Shown: positions 1 to 9,408, numbered from the stretch's first letter. The stretch is 64,000 nucleotides of DNA from Verrucomicrobiota bacterium (GCA_017309115.1 JAFLEF010000022.1:46803-110802); one strand, 5' to 3'. Numbers and translations are program-made. Notes: generated by a model from the letters alone, not told the origin.

Positions 1-1
1 G

Positions 2-661
2 AGCAATTGGGTCACGGTGCGGGCGGGAGGCGTGAGCGCGGGGGGAATCCAGTCGGACGGCAGCCTGTGGATTTGGGGAGGCAGTCCGGCCTTGGGCAAC
101 ACCACTCCCCAAAGCCCAGAAAATCTGTTGGTTCCGACCCGTGTATCGTCGGGGACCAACTGGGTGGATGTGGCCGTCACATATCGTCTCTGGGCGGCGA
201 TCCAAGCTGACGGGACCCTCTGGGTGTGGGGACTGGACGCACCCCAATACACCGGGGCTGCGGAGGCCACCGGCGAAGTGCCGACACTCCTGGGCGCGGA
301 CCGCGATTGGCAATCGGTCTCCGCGTCAACGGGACATCTGCTCCTGCGGAAACGCGATGGCTCCTGGTGGCTGATGACTCCGTCGAGTCCGGGGCGAAAC
401 GGTGCGGGGTTGGTGCGGTTGGATCTGCCGCCGGAAGCGAGGGAGGGCGATACCGCCCTGGGGTCGGTGGCGGTCATCCACGATCGGACAATCTGGGGGT
501 GGGGGACGGTGCTGGGGGAACGTCCGGTCAAGGATCGGGTCGTCGCATTCCTGGCCGAACGAGTTCGTCGGATGGGCTGGAAGGTGGGTTGGGACGACAC
601 ACCGGACGGACGGGTCCTGCGCTATCAACCATGGCCGATTCGCTCGACTCCGCCGAAGTAG
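2..661 (+). CDS. RCC1-like beta-propeller protein, C-terminal part (5' end outside window)
   Basis: The frame is open from the first bases of the window, so the gene starts upstream and only about 219 C-terminal residues are seen. They hold repeated units of the form NWV-x-V-x-AG...A-I-x-x-DGSLW-x-WG (near residues 1-25 and 50-75, with a weaker one near 150-170), the signature of RCC1/alpha-tubulin-suppressor-like propeller blades. Such proteins in this phylum are usually exported and function as repeat-based binding scaffolds; the partner is unknown. The protein ends without a recognisable sorting domain. A CGCAGATT repeat follows at 707-747. Family call is fairly sure; function is not. Confidence 0.7.
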   Translation, partial: SNWVTVRAGGVSAGGIQSDGSLWIWGGSPALGNTTPQSPENLLVPTRVSSGTNWVDVAVTYRLWAAIQADGTLWVWGLDAPQYTGAAEATGEVPTLLGADRDWQSVSASTGHLLLRKRDGSWWLMTPSSPGRNGAGLVRLDLPPEAREGDTALGSVAVIHDRTIWGWGTVLGERPVKDRVVAFLAERVRRMGWKVGWDDTPDGRVLRYQPWPIRSTPPK

Positions 662-706
662 TCTGGGGACTGCCGGATGCCGCTGGGGGAGTTGAAAGCG
701 GGGGAA

Positions 707-747
707 GGTTAACCGCAGATTAAACGCCGATTATCGCAGATTTTTCG
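707..747. repeat. Solo arm of the CGCAGATT intergenic repeat family
   Basis: The stretch reads AACCGCAGATTAAACGCC and then a second CGCAGATT followed by T's, the same 5' arm seen at 5246, 16523, 31822, 49377 and 58616. It lies between the end of the RCC1-like gene and the pseudopilin gene. No second inverted arm is evident, so this is a half element. Confidence 0.7.
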
Positions 748-850
748 GAAGGAGGTGGGTTGATTGAGGTTGTTTCAATTTCCAATTGAGGTTTCAGTCC
801 AATATCAGCTTGGCGAGCACTTTCAGACCGACTGCTCAGAATTGGTAGGA

Positions 851-1717
851 ATGACAACTGGACCTCATCAACGGCAGCCCATAATGGGGATAAATTCCCG
901 GCTTGGTCGGAAACCAAGCGCTGCGCCTCTTCGGCGTGGAAAATCGCGCGGAATGACCTTGGTCGAATTGCTGGTGGTCATGGGTACTATCGCCATTCTC
1001 ATTGGAATCGCACTCCCTGGGATGGCCTATGCGCGCTTTTCTTCTCGAGTTTCTCTCTGTGGCAATAACTTCAGGCAAATTGGGATCGCAAGTCACAGCT
1101 ATGCCACAGAGGATAGTTTGGGGCGCTGGCCGTCCTTCACACTTCCTATCGCCTCGTCACCACTTACGGGGTACCCAGGAATTCGTCCCACCTATGTGGC
1201 AGGGGAAATGATCGTACCCATGGAACGTTTAGGTGTGGCCCCAAAGTTATGGTTTTGTCCGCTGAGGCCCTACTGGGAGATCTCCAATGCCAACTTTCGT
1301 CGCACCTTCGATCGAGACATATCGATGGGCGCTGACCTTGTGGAGTCGTTCAAACGCGGGACAGGGTCAATCGTCGTAGCCTTGGACACTTTTTGGTGGG
1401 TGCCCAGACCATTAGAGGGGGTGGCTCAGGCTACGTTCCCGGATACAACCGCTTCCGTTATTCGCAGGAGCGATCCATGGCCGGAACGATTGGATCAATC
1501 CAGCACGGCCGGTCGGCCGTTAGCGTCAGATGACACCGTAGGCGGTGGCATTAGTCCTGAAGGTAAAGCCGCAACTATCAGTGGTGGGCATCGATTTTCT
1601 GGACGCGTTCGCAGTAGCAATGCCCTCTTTCCAGATGGCCATATTGAAACGAAGCCAGTCGGGGGACTGACATGGGAGGTTTGTAACCCAAGTCGGGAGT
1701 TTGGTTACATGTACTAG
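851..1717 (+). CDS. Prepilin-type N-terminal methylation protein (pseudopilin-like, H-X14-DG)
   Basis: About 288 residues. A basic leader ends in RG, followed by MTLVELLVVMGTIAILIGIA, the type IV prepilin/pseudopilin N-terminal helix with Glu at +5. This predicts processing by a prepilin peptidase and assembly into, or export through, a type II secretion-like apparatus. The C-terminal part has SGGHRFSGRV...LFPDGHIETKP, a His followed 14 residues later by DG, and ends FGYMY. The same pattern occurs in the protein at 23514-24461, making them paralogues. ATG 851 is used here; ATG 884 gives a shorter, more usual leader, and neither has a good ribosome site. Codon use looks more A/T-rich than in neighbours. 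Confidence 0.8.
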   Translation: MTTGPHQRQPIMGINSRLGRKPSAAPLRRGKSRGMTLVELLVVMGTIAILIGIALPGMAYARFSSRVSLCGNNFRQIGIASHSYATEDSLGRWPSFTLPIASSPLTGYPGIRPTYVAGEMIVPMERLGVAPKLWFCPLRPYWEISNANFRRTFDRDISMGADLVESFKRGTGSIVVALDTFWWVPRPLEGVAQATFPDTTASVIRRSDPWPERLDQSSTAGRPLASDDTVGGGISPEGKAATISGGHRFSGRVRSSNALFPDGHIETKPVGGLTWEVCNPSREFGYMY

Positions 1718-1843
1718 GGTTGCTTGGTTTAAAGTCGCGCGAGAGGAAAGACGAATAAAACGGTTAGAAACCACTGCTACATTCGTTCGGCGATCCAGTC
1801 CTAGGTCAACCGACTCATTCGGCTGTTGGATCAGTGGTATCTC

Positions 1844-4800
1844 CTACAGTTGGCGGCGGTGGATTTTTAGTTCCACGTCGCCGAGGTCGAGGGGGGCACT
1901 GGTCGGAGAATCGTTGGGGTCGGGCTCGGGAATAATGACGCTTTTGGCGGTCTCACCCCGCCAGTCGGCTGCGCGCACATTCCCGGGCCAGGGATACTTG
2001 TGAACCACTTCGGCGGGCAGGGCGGTGAGGAGGAGTTGATATTCGCCAGGGGGTACACCCCGCACTGTAAAGCGGCCGTCGGCCTCCACGACTACGGTGT
2101 AATTGGCGTGTTGTCGGGTCTGGGCACGTCCGGCGGCCGATTGGTGCCAGGTTACCCACCACAGTTGACGGGCTTCCTCCGACAAGCCGGCGGGTGGTTC
2201 GACGACGGGAAGCCTTCGGCTGAGATTTCGGGCGGCGATGTGTTGGCGCCAATCGGTCACGGGGATTGCTTCGGAAGACTTCAGCCGGCCCACCACCTGG
2301 CGACCGTGGGGATCAGGTTCGCCCATGACCCCGCGGGTTAACTCTCCGGCGGAAACGCTGACCTTGGTTTCCTCGGAGAAGGGAATACCCGGACCGGAAT
2401 TGAGATAGAGGCGGAAGTCGCCCTCGGGAACACGGTCGATTCGGAACTGACCTTCGGAGTCGGTCTTCGCTTGGAACGCGGCAACGTCCAAAGACACGGC
2501 GCCGGAATAGTAGCTATAACTGGGATCTGACAATTGGACGATCTTTGCCGCCTGCGGTTGGCCTTCGTGGAGCAGGACACCCTCGATGGCTCCAAAGGGC
2601 TGCAATCGAATCATGGCCGGCGCGTTGCTGCGAACGGAAGTGCGGCCGAATCCGTGCGGTGAGACCGCCGCCACGGTGTGAGGCGTTAGGACGACGGGGA
2701 ACGCAAACCGGCCCTGGCCATCTGCGTTAGTGACGAAACTGTCGCTGTGCCTCAGAAATCGTTCGCGGCCGAGCATCGCGGACTTCTCCAAAGTGCACAG
2801 GACGACCTCCGCCCCGCCGGCGGGCGAGCCGTCCGGGTTGAACACAACGCCGCGCACGCCGCCCTGGGGATTCGCTCGGCGGAGCTGGAAGTCGCAGCGG
2901 GGTTCCCCGTTGGGTCCGGGTTCCGGATAGCCCACCTCGGTTTCGTAACCCTCGGCCTCCAACCGGATGACCGGTTCACCCGCTTCGCTGAACCGGAGCT
3001 GATAAACGCCGTTGGTGCCATAATGCAATTCACTGCGATCAAAGTTGGGATGCTCCCGACTCTGTCCGGGAATGGCTTTGAATCGTCCGACGGGTTGGCC
3101 GTTGTCCGCATCGACTACGCGGCCGGTGACTCGCAGGGCGGGCTCGAGCATGATGGTGTGTTCGACCTCCGGATCGATCGCGAGCGGGAATTGACGACGA
3201 TATCGGTAGTCGGGCGCATAGGCGGTAAACGTGAAGGTGCGGTCGGGCGGCGCACTGCGCCACGTGACGCGTCCGTCGTCGTCGGTTTTGCCATCCCAGC
3301 CCAGCGCGCCGTCGCCGAAGCCGTCCTCCAAAACGAGGGTGGCTCCGGGGATTGGTTCGCCCTGGGGGTTCACGAGACGGGCGCGGAGAACGCCTCCCGG
3401 GTCCAGTTGCACCCGCGCGGCCGCACCGCCGGCTTGGACGCGAAATTTTCGAGGGGCATAACCGTCCGCGCTAGCAATGCACATGACTTCGCCGGGAGGC
3501 AGGGAACCCAAGCCAAACTGCCCCAGGGTATCAGTGAAGACTGCCCGCTCATGCCAGGAGGTTCCGATGCGTGCGCCGGCGATCGGTTCACCGAGGCCAT
3601 CCACGACCTGTCCCAAGGCGAGCGTACCCAAGCGCAGCGGGGTGACGATCTTCCGAGAACGCAGCCCGGCGAATCGTTCCCGGCCGGCGGCGGTATCATC
3701 GTCCCGCGAAACCGAGAGCATGGTCTTCACGTAATCCGGATGTTCGAACTCGAAGGAAAAATACCCCCGGTCCGGCGGGATCGTGGAACACAACCAGCGT
3801 CCCTGGTCGTCCGTTGTGGCCAGCCGAAAACGGCGCATGAAGCCCAGCCGTTCGCGGTCCTCCTCCGGTTCCCGCGCCGTACTGTCGCCCACGCCGTACG
3901 CGAGCCAGACGGTGACTCCGGCGAGTGGCTGCTGCTGCTCGTTCACGACCTGTCCTCCCACGGTTTCTGCACGTCCGAGCGCAAGGGTATGAGCATCCGG
4001 CCGCGGATATTGCCAGTCTGAGCGCCACGTGAAGAAGCGGTTCTCGTAACCCGGGAAATGCGCTCCGGCATCCAGGCGCATCAGGGTGCCGCGGGGCAGG
4101 GGAATCACGCACTCGCCGTTGGCATCGGTCTCCCGGTCGTCGGGGGTGAGCCACTCGCCGTTAGAAACGAGGTTCAGCAGGACCTTGGCGCTGGGAAGGG
4201 GCAAGCCGGTGTCGGCGGCGACGACCCGCAGGCGGAAGGATTCCGTGCCGTTCAATCGAGGGGCCAATCCCGAGGTTTGGGTCATGGCCGGCGAATCGGA
4301 AGATGCCAGGTCGGCGACGGGTGTCGGGTTGGTTGGAGTTTCTTTCGGGGACAGGAAGACGAACACGAAGGCCGCGATCAACGCCGCACTGCCGACCAGC
4401 GCGGCGGTCCAGATTCGTTGGGTTCGGCGCCACGCCTCCAGTGTCTGCTTGGCGAGTCCAGCGGCCACACCCGCGGGCGCCCCGCCGGCGACTACGCCTT
4501 CCGTGATGCTGGCCGCCAAGCCCGCGGGCGGCGCCGCGCTGAGGCGGTCGGCAAGTTGCACGGCCAGTAGAGCGACGGTCAGGGTGACGCCGTGGTGAGC
4601 CAGAAGGCTACGGAGCTTCTCCAGAGCCCGGTTCACCCGCTTTTTGGCCGCCTCTTCGTTCAGACCTAGGGCCAAACCGACTTCGCGATGGTTCCGTCCT
4701 TCGGCGAAGCGGAGCAGTAGGGCGTTGCGGTCGGATTCGCCCAGTCGGGCGAGTGCTTCATCGAGTTCGGGAGCGATTCGGCTCCAGTGGGGATCGGCGG

Positions 4801-5113
4801 CCTGAAGTTGCTGCATAGCGAGGGCTTCCTGTTCCCGTCGCTGCCGCCGGATCTCGGCCCGCAAGGCGCGGGTGGCGATGAACCGGGTGGTGCGGAAGAG
4901 CCAGCCGGCAAGCACGAGCTTCGGACCAAACGAACCCGCCTTGCGGGCCAGCAGGAGGAACACGGCCTGGGCCACGTCGGCGGCGAGGGCGTCGTTGTTC
5001 ACCTGACGGCGGGCGGCGGCGTGGACGAGCCCGAGGTGGCGTTCGACCAGTTGGGCAAACGCGGCCTCCGAGCCGGTCCGGGCGTAAGTGTCGAGCAGTT
5101 GCCAGTCTTCCAT
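1844..5113 (-). CDS. ECF sigma factor fused to a transmembrane helix and carboxypeptidase-regulatory repeats
   Basis: A 1089-residue protein. Residues about 1-172 are a sigma-70 family ECF factor: region 2 (AFAQLVERHLGLVHAAARRQ..DVAQAVFLLLARKA) and region 4 (LDEALARLGESDRNALLLRF, then a helix-turn-helix around HREVGLALGLNEEAAKKRV). An Ala-rich linker leads to one hydrophobic segment (about 237-258, IWTAALVGSAALIAAFVFVF). The rest is a series of about seven or eight beta-sandwich repeats of the CarboxypepD_reg type, with G-x-V-x-D/N..G-x-P-x-x-G-A-x-V cores and later FGLGSLPPGEV-like strands. The order implies a sigma domain in the cytoplasm and an extracytoplasmic sensor in one chain. Long C-terminal extensions on ECF factors are known in Planctomycetes and Verrucomicrobia; the signal and the release mechanism are unknown. 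Confidence 0.88.
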   Translation of the reverse strand: MEDWQLLDTYARTGSEAAFAQLVERHLGLVHAAARRQVNNDALAADVAQAVFLLLARKAGSFGPKLVLAGWLFRTTRFIATRALRAEIRRQRREQEALAMQQLQAADPHWSRIAPELDEALARLGESDRNALLLRFAEGRNHREVGLALGLNEEAAKKRVNRALEKLRSLLAHHGVTLTVALLAVQLADRLSAAPPAGLAASITEGVVAGGAPAGVAAGLAKQTLEAWRRTQRIWTAALVGSAALIAAFVFVFLSPKETPTNPTPVADLASSDSPAMTQTSGLAPRLNGTESFRLRVVAADTGLPLPSAKVLLNLVSNGEWLTPDDRETDANGECVIPLPRGTLMRLDAGAHFPGYENRFFTWRSDWQYPRPDAHTLALGRAETVGGQVVNEQQQPLAGVTVWLAYGVGDSTAREPEEDRERLGFMRRFRLATTDDQGRWLCSTIPPDRGYFSFEFEHPDYVKTMLSVSRDDDTAAGRERFAGLRSRKIVTPLRLGTLALGQVVDGLGEPIAGARIGTSWHERAVFTDTLGQFGLGSLPPGEVMCIASADGYAPRKFRVQAGGAAARVQLDPGGVLRARLVNPQGEPIPGATLVLEDGFGDGALGWDGKTDDDGRVTWRSAPPDRTFTFTAYAPDYRYRRQFPLAIDPEVEHTIMLEPALRVTGRVVDADNGQPVGRFKAIPGQSREHPNFDRSELHYGTNGVYQLRFSEAGEPVIRLEAEGYETEVGYPEPGPNGEPRCDFQLRRANPQGGVRGVVFNPDGSPAGGAEVVLCTLEKSAMLGRERFLRHSDSFVTNADGQGRFAFPVVLTPHTVAAVSPHGFGRTSVRSNAPAMIRLQPFGAIEGVLLHEGQPQAAKIVQLSDPSYSYYSGAVSLDVAAFQAKTDSEGQFRIDRVPEGDFRLYLNSGPGIPFSEETKVSVSAGELTRGVMGEPDPHGRQVVGRLKSSEAIPVTDWRQHIAARNLSRRLPVVEPPAGLSEEARQLWWVTWHQSAAGRAQTRQHANYTVVVEADGRFTVRGVPPGEYQLLLTALPAEVVHKYPWPGNVRAADWRGETAKSVIIPEPDPNDSPTSAPLDLGDVELKIHRRQL

Positions 5114-5520
5114 AACAGCGAGGCGGTTTCCCGATAGTCCCCGCCGCGGTTCGGATTCGGGACATTGAATTTGCTGGCCCGCCTGCGGAGGGAACTCCGA
5201 GATCCTCGGTTCCGCTGTGCGGGGATGAAGAAAGCGGCGGGAGTTTAACCGCAGATTGACGCCGATTCGCGCAGATTTTTTTGGGGATAGTTGGAAGGGT
5301 GAGACTGCGTGAGAGGGGCGGGACCGGCGCGGGGATCGCGTCGGCAGGTGCTGTTCAGGACTCGTTCAGGAACGAGAAAATCGGCCTATCTTTTCTCTGG
5401 TCCAAGGGGGTCATCGGCCTTCTTCTGCGCAGAAGCGGGCCCGTTTGCGATTTACCTCATCCCGCCCTTTGCTAGAACCGTTGCAGCGGCTGACGTTCCC
5501 GCGTAGCGGCTTACCCAGAC
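5114..5520. other. Intergenic region with one CGCAGATT repeat arm
   Basis: About 400 bases separate the divergently transcribed sigma-fusion gene and the hydrolase gene. A CGCAGATT repeat arm sits at about 5246-5283 (AACCGCAGATTGACGCC, then CGCAGATT followed by a T run). I see no convincing ORF. Promoters for both flanking genes must lie here, but none is clear enough to call. Confidence 0.55.
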
Positions 5521-6423
5521 ATGAAACGACTTCTCATCGCCTTCATTGCAGTTTTGTTGTGCGCCGGCTCAGTGGCTCCGGTTCGGGCCCAATTCAAACC
5601 TGAAGTTCAGTTTGCGCAGGTGGGGCAGATCAAGATGGCCTACTACAAACGCGGCCAGGGCGAACCCTTGCTCATGATCAACGGATTTCTTTCCACCATG
5701 AGCCTGTGGGATCCGTTGATGATCGAGGTCCTGGCCCAGCAGCACCAATTGATCCTGTTCGATAATCGGGGCGTTGGCCTGTCCACAGATACCCAGGAGA
5801 ACCTCACGACCATTCCGCAAATGGCCGATGACGCCGCCGGATTGATCAAGGCTCTGGGGTACAAGAAGGTTAACGTCCTCGCTTACTCCATGGGCGCGCG
5901 GATCGGTCAGCAACTGCTCATTCGTCACCCCGAGTTGGTAAACAAGGCCGTGCTGTGCGCCGCGGACCCGGGAGGCAGTCACCACGACCCGGCGGCGGCC
6001 GATGTGGAGGCCAAGCTCAACAACCCCAACACGCCCGAACTGGAGAAGATCGCGTTGACCTTCACGAATGACGAGGCCGGACGGCAGGCAGCGAAGGAGG
6101 CTTTGAGTCGGATCAAATCCGCCGTCGCGGCGGGGACCATGCCCAATGACTTCCAAGTCTCGAAGGAAACCATCGCGCGTCAGGACCGCGCTCGAACGGT
6201 TCTTTGGAACAAGGACAACCAGAACTTCGAGGGCCTGAAAAACATCAAGGTTCCGGTGTTGGTGACGGACGGCCGTTCCGACGTCATTGATCGGCCCAAG
6301 AACTCACTGATCATTGCTAATCAGATTCCCTTTGCTTGGCTGGCGTTTTTCGAGGGCGGCCACGCGTTCCTTTACCAATCCCCCAAGAAATTTGCCGATA
6401 CGGTCAACGTCTTTCTGCAGTAG
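5521..6423 (+). CDS. Secreted alpha/beta hydrolase
   Basis: 300 residues. A Sec signal peptide (MKRLLIAFIAVLLCAGSVAP, cleavage near VRAQ) is followed by an alpha/beta-hydrolase fold: oxyanion-loop NGFLSTMSLW, the strand LILFDNRGVGLS, nucleophile elbow A-Y-S-M-G with Ser123, a probable acid in VTDGRSDVI, and the catalytic His in EGGHAFLY near the C-terminus. All triad positions are present. The protein should act in the periplasm or outside on an ester or similar substrate; the specificity cannot be read. It is monocistronic by position. Confidence 0.82.
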   Translation: MKRLLIAFIAVLLCAGSVAPVRAQFKPEVQFAQVGQIKMAYYKRGQGEPLLMINGFLSTMSLWDPLMIEVLAQQHQLILFDNRGVGLSTDTQENLTTIPQMADDAAGLIKALGYKKVNVLAYSMGARIGQQLLIRHPELVNKAVLCAADPGGSHHDPAAADVEAKLNNPNTPELEKIALTFTNDEAGRQAAKEALSRIKSAVAAGTMPNDFQVSKETIARQDRARTVLWNKDNQNFEGLKNIKVPVLVTDGRSDVIDRPKNSLIIANQIPFAWLAFFEGGHAFLYQSPKKFADTVNVFLQ

Positions 6424-6429
6424 AACGAA

Positions 6430-6542
6430 CGTCGGAGAAGGCTGGAGCCGACGGCGGGAGGCGCCGTGGGTCAGTGACGCTTTGGTGGTCGACTTGGGCG
6501 TGAAGTAATTCCGAGACAGTTGGCGCCTCGTTCCCTCGGCTA
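6430..6542. repeat. Degenerate intergenic repeat (GCCTCGTTCCCTCGG family)
   Basis: The spacer between the convergent hydrolase and response-regulator genes contains GGAGCCGACGGCGGGAGGC and, further on, GGCGCCTCGTTCCCTCGGCT. Close relatives lie at 8376-8405 and 61028-61135. It is a diverged member of the small intergenic element family. Confidence 0.5.
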
Positions 6543-7301
6543 CGTAACGATTTCCGCGGCGTTCCGGCGGTTTTCCTCGAGCCAGCGGACGGCGTGGATC
6601 ATCAGGCTGGTGTTGTCAGGAACCCGAAGCTTCTGACGCAAGCGCGCGCGATGGCTTTCCAGGGTCTTGGTGTCGAGACAGAGTTGGCGGGCGATCTCCC
6701 GGGAGCTGAGTCCTTCGCCGATGAAGCGATAGAGGCGTTGCTCCACCAGGGTGAGCGAATTCTCGGTCGGCTCGGGTCGTCCGGTCGCCGGGGACGACCG
6801 GGACATTTTGGAGCTGAGGTAGACCTCACCGCTAAGGACTCGGCGGATCGCGATGAGCAATTCTTCGGCCCCAGCGTCCTTCATAATGTATCCGCGGGCG
6901 CGAGCGCGCAGGACCGGTTCGGCGAACTGCTGTTCCTCGTGCATCGAGTTGATGAGGATCGTCAGCGTCGGATGAATCCGGAGAAGATCTTCGATGAACT
7001 CGGTTCCGCTTCGGCCGGGCATCGACAAGTCGGTCAGCAAGAGATCTGGCTTTAGACTGGCCAGGGCGGCGAAGGCCTCCTCCGGGTTGCTGACCTGGGC
7101 GCACACCTCGAGATCGGGTTGCTGATTGATGACCAGGGTGAGGACCTGACGCATCACCGGATGATCGTCGACCAAGAGAATCCGGAACCGGCGCGGTGGG
7201 GTTTCGGAGGCGGGCGAAGCAGCGGCCGGCGGCGAGGAGAGTTCGGCGGCCGGCTCTGCGGGAGAGGCGGAAGAAATTCCGGTATGACTGCGGTGAATCA
7301 T
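6540..7301 (-). CDS. NarL/FixJ (LuxR-type) response regulator
   Basis: 253 residues. An Ala/Pro-rich N-terminal extension of about 38 residues precedes a receiver domain: FRILLVDDHPVMRQV with the acidic pair, phospho-acceptor Asp in DLLLTDLSMPGRSG, and the later Ser/Lys switch region. Residues about 180-245 form a GerE/LuxR winged helix (LTLVEQRLYRFIGEGLSSRE, then IARQLCLDTKTLESHRARLR). No histidine kinase lies in the window, so it is an orphan regulator here. It converges on the hydrolase gene. Target genes cannot be inferred. Confidence 0.88.
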   Translation of the reverse strand: MIHRSHTGISSASPAEPAAELSSPPAAASPASETPPRRFRILLVDDHPVMRQVLTLVINQQPDLEVCAQVSNPEEAFAALASLKPDLLLTDLSMPGRSGTEFIEDLLRIHPTLTILINSMHEEQQFAEPVLRARARGYIMKDAGAEELLIAIRRVLSGEVYLSSKMSRSSPATGRPEPTENSLTLVEQRLYRFIGEGLSSREIARQLCLDTKTLESHRARLRQKLRVPDNTSLMIHAVRWLEENRRNAAEIVT

Positions 7302-7422
7302 TCAGGGCGGCTTGGGTTCCGGGCGCGATTGGATAGCAGGAGGCGACGGCGACTGGCCAGTGGAATAAGGCCGAAAGGAAGGGTTTGCAGCGATTGTGGA
7401 GGCCGAGTACACCGCTGGCAGC

Positions 7423-8289
7423 ATGAGTCCAAGCCTACCTCTCAATCGGCGACGGCGGAACGACGCCAGGACTCGCCGGGGAGCACATCGCGGATTCACG
7501 CTGATCGAACTGCTCGTGGTCATCGCGATCATCGCAATTCTGGCCGGAATGCTCTTGCCGGCGCTCGGCAAGGCCAAGACCAAGGCCCAGGGGATTCAAT
7601 GCCTCAGCAATCAGCGTCAGCTCACGCTGGCCTGGACGCTCTATGCCGGCGATCACGCGGACAATTTGGTCTGGAATGACCTGACCGATACCGGCGCGGG
7701 CTGGGTGCGGGGACGCCTGGATTACAATCCAGCCAACCCGCACAACACGAATTTCGCCAATCTGCGCGACCCGGAATACGCCAAGTTGGCACCGTACTCC
7801 GGGGGCGCTGTGGGCATTTACAAGTGTCCCGCAGACCGAAGCTACGTGGTGTCGGGCGGACGGAAGGCGGAGCGGGTTCGCAGTCTGTCCCTGAGTCAGG
7901 CCATGAACTCGCGGGACGACTGGCTGAGCTTCGTCACCAAGAAGAAGTATGTGGTCTTCCGGAAGCTGACCGATCTGGCCCGCAAGGGAGCGTCGGAGGC
8001 GTACGTGTTCATTGATGAACATCCCGACAGTCTGAACTTTGGCGACTTCGCGGTTTCGATGAATGACGGCGCGCCCGCTTCGGCGATCTACATCATCGAT
8101 TATCCGGCCAGTAGCCACAACCGGGCGGGCGGACTTAGCTTTGGCGATGGTCATGCCGAAGTGCATCGCTGGGTGGATTCCCGGACGGTGAAGCCGGTGT
8201 TGCGAAAGGAAATGGCGCTCGTCGTACCCTCCGCCGGGAATCGCGACATGATGTACCTCTCCGATCACGCCTCGGTTCGGTTGGAGTGA
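7423..8289 (+). CDS. Prepilin-type protein with H-X9-DG motif
   Basis: About 288 residues. After a basic leader ([17 protein letters not shown]) comes [20 protein letters not shown], the classical pseudopilin cleavage site and helix. The C-terminal region carries [19 protein letters not shown], the H-X9-DG signature of the processing-associated prepilin family abundant in Planctomycetes and Verrucomicrobia. ATG 7423 is preferred over the upstream GTG at 7396. A fusion of helix to a globular C-terminal domain suggests secretion through a type II-like system; the substrate role is unknown. It is less similar to the other two prepilin-type proteins in the window than those are to each other. Confidence 0.85.
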   Translation: MSPSLPLNRRRRNDARTRRGAHRGFTLIELLVVIAIIAILAGMLLPALGKAKTKAQGIQCLSNQRQLTLAWTLYAGDHADNLVWNDLTDTGAGWVRGRLDYNPANPHNTNFANLRDPEYAKLAPYSGGAVGIYKCPADRSYVVSGGRKAERVRSLSLSQAMNSRDDWLSFVTKKKYVVFRKLTDLARKGASEAYVFIDEHPDSLNFGDFAVSMNDGAPASAIYIIDYPASSHNRAGGLSFGDGHAEVHRWVDSRTVKPVLRKEMALVVPSAGNRDMMYLSDHASVRLE

Positions 8290-8512
8290 ATCAGTTGAGA
8301 GTTGAGAGTTGAGAGGTAAAGCCGGAAAGCGGCAAGCGAAGCTCGGTAGGGCGACGCTCTGCGGAGCCGGGCGTAGCCGCCGAGGGAACGAGGCGCTGAC
8401 TCACCGGAGCCACTCCACGCGTGGAATTGCGGAGACACGTCGGGAAGGAACCGGAATGGCGCCTCCTCCCGTCGTCGGCTACAAGGCTCAACAGAGTTTC
8501 TTCGAATTCCCG
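8290..8512. repeat. Intergenic region with heptamer tract and AGGGCGACGCTC element arm
   Basis: Directly after the stop codon come GTTGAGA heptamers (8293-8314), then GCGGCAAGCG-like heptamers, then GGTAGGGCGACGCTCTGCGG (8347-8366) and GTAGCCGCCGAGGGAACGAG (8371-8390). The same components recur at 60905-61240. No ORF is credible here. Confidence 0.7.
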
Positions 8513-8983
8513 TCAAACCCGGGCGGAAAAGGCCAGTTGTTGCAGGGCGGCGGCGGGAAGGGCGCCGGAGCGCCGGTTCATCTCCTGACCGTTGCGGATC
8601 ACGACGAAAGTAGGGATCGAGGCAATCCGGAACGTTTGGGCGATCCGCGGAAACTCTTCGGTATTGAGTTTCACCACCAGCAAACGGCCGGCGGTGGCAC
8701 TGGCGAAACGTTCCACCTCGGGAGCCACGCTGCGGCAGGGCCCGCACCACGGCGCCCAGAAGTCCACCAGCACCGGCAGCGGTGACGACTGGGTCAGGGC
8801 CGTCCAGGCGGCTTCGTCCCGGGGTTCCACGGGTTGTCCGGGACCACCCGTAGGCGCGAGGGCGTGCTGGCACTGACCACAACGGAACGGTTGGCCAAGT
8901 TGGGAATAGCGGAGCCGGTTGGTCTGACCGCAGGCGGGGCAGGGCAGGTGGACCCCGCGTTCGTCGGCTGAGAGGGCGCTCAT
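8513..8983 (-). CDS. trxC: Thioredoxin 2-like protein with N-terminal zinc ribbon
   Basis: 156 residues starting at the ATG whose complement is at 8981-8983. The N-terminal 40 residues have two CxxC pairs (CPAC and CGQC), as in TrxC, where they bind zinc. The thioredoxin fold follows with VLVDFWAPWCGPCRSVAPEV (active site WCGPC) and the cis-Pro loop ASIPTFVVIRNG. It acts as a disulfide/persulfide reductase in the cytoplasm. The start overlaps the stop of the upstream 142-aa gene by 4 bases, so translation is coupled. It is the last gene of the CoA-disulfide reductase operon, which fits a role in reducing protein or low-molecular-weight persulfides. Confidence 0.88.
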   Translation of the reverse strand: MSALSADERGVHLPCPACGQTNRLRYSQLGQPFRCGQCQHALAPTGGPGQPVEPRDEAAWTALTQSSPLPVLVDFWAPWCGPCRSVAPEVERFASATAGRLLVVKLNTEEFPRIAQTFRIASIPTFVVIRNGQEMNRRSGALPAAALQQLAFSARV

Positions 8984-9408
8984 GGGTTGGGAGGAATGAC
9001 GGGTGCTTGGGGATGCCGCCGCCGCAGGTCGTCCCACAGGGCGCGGCCGGTCTGATCGGTCTCGGCGGGGGTGAATCCAGACTGATGAATCAGCTCGGGC
9101 AAGGTCAGCGCATCCTCGACCACGGGGGTTCCGGTCAGGGCGGCCGCACAGGTCATCGCTGCGGCGCTGCTGTCGAACTGGGCGCAATGGCGACGGACGG
9201 ATTCCGGCAACGCGAGGAACAAATAGTAGTGCAGCCAGGTCCCGCGGCGGGTCAGGACGAACGAGCAGTTGCGGGCCTGGGGATCGTGCGGGGCAATACC
9301 GTCCTGAACCCACATGTACGGCCCACGGCCGGCGGCATTTCCGGTGAGTTGACCCAACTCCAGCAATTGGAAGTCGCGATAGTCGTTGGTCAGCGTGCGG
9401 GCATTCAT
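8980..9408 (-). CDS. Uncharacterised 142-aa protein in the sulfur-redox operon
   Basis: 142 residues from MNARTLTNDYRDFQLLELGQ; the start is fixed by a 4-base overlap with the end of the CoA-disulfide reductase gene, and its stop overlaps the thioredoxin start by 4 bases. No signal peptide or membrane segment is seen. Three Cys residues occur (NCSF, RHCA, MTCA), with a conserved-looking central piece GPYMWVQDGIAPHDP and LHYYLFLALPES. I do not recognise the family. The double overlap makes it an integral member of the operon, so a part in sulfur or thiol redox chemistry is a fair inference only. Confidence 0.75.
   Translation of the reverse strand: MNARTLTNDYRDFQLLELGQLTGNAAGRGPYMWVQDGIAPHDPQARNCSFVLTRRGTWLHYYLFLALPESVRRHCAQFDSSAAAMTCAAALTGTPVVEDALTLPELIHQSGFTPAETDQTGRALWDDLRRRHPQAPVIPPNP

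Noticed and set aside
2747-4021. A 424-codon plus-strand frame opposite the sigma-fusion gene
   Set aside because: It has no recognisable motif and is the antisense shadow of a clearly coding minus-strand gene in high-GC DNA.
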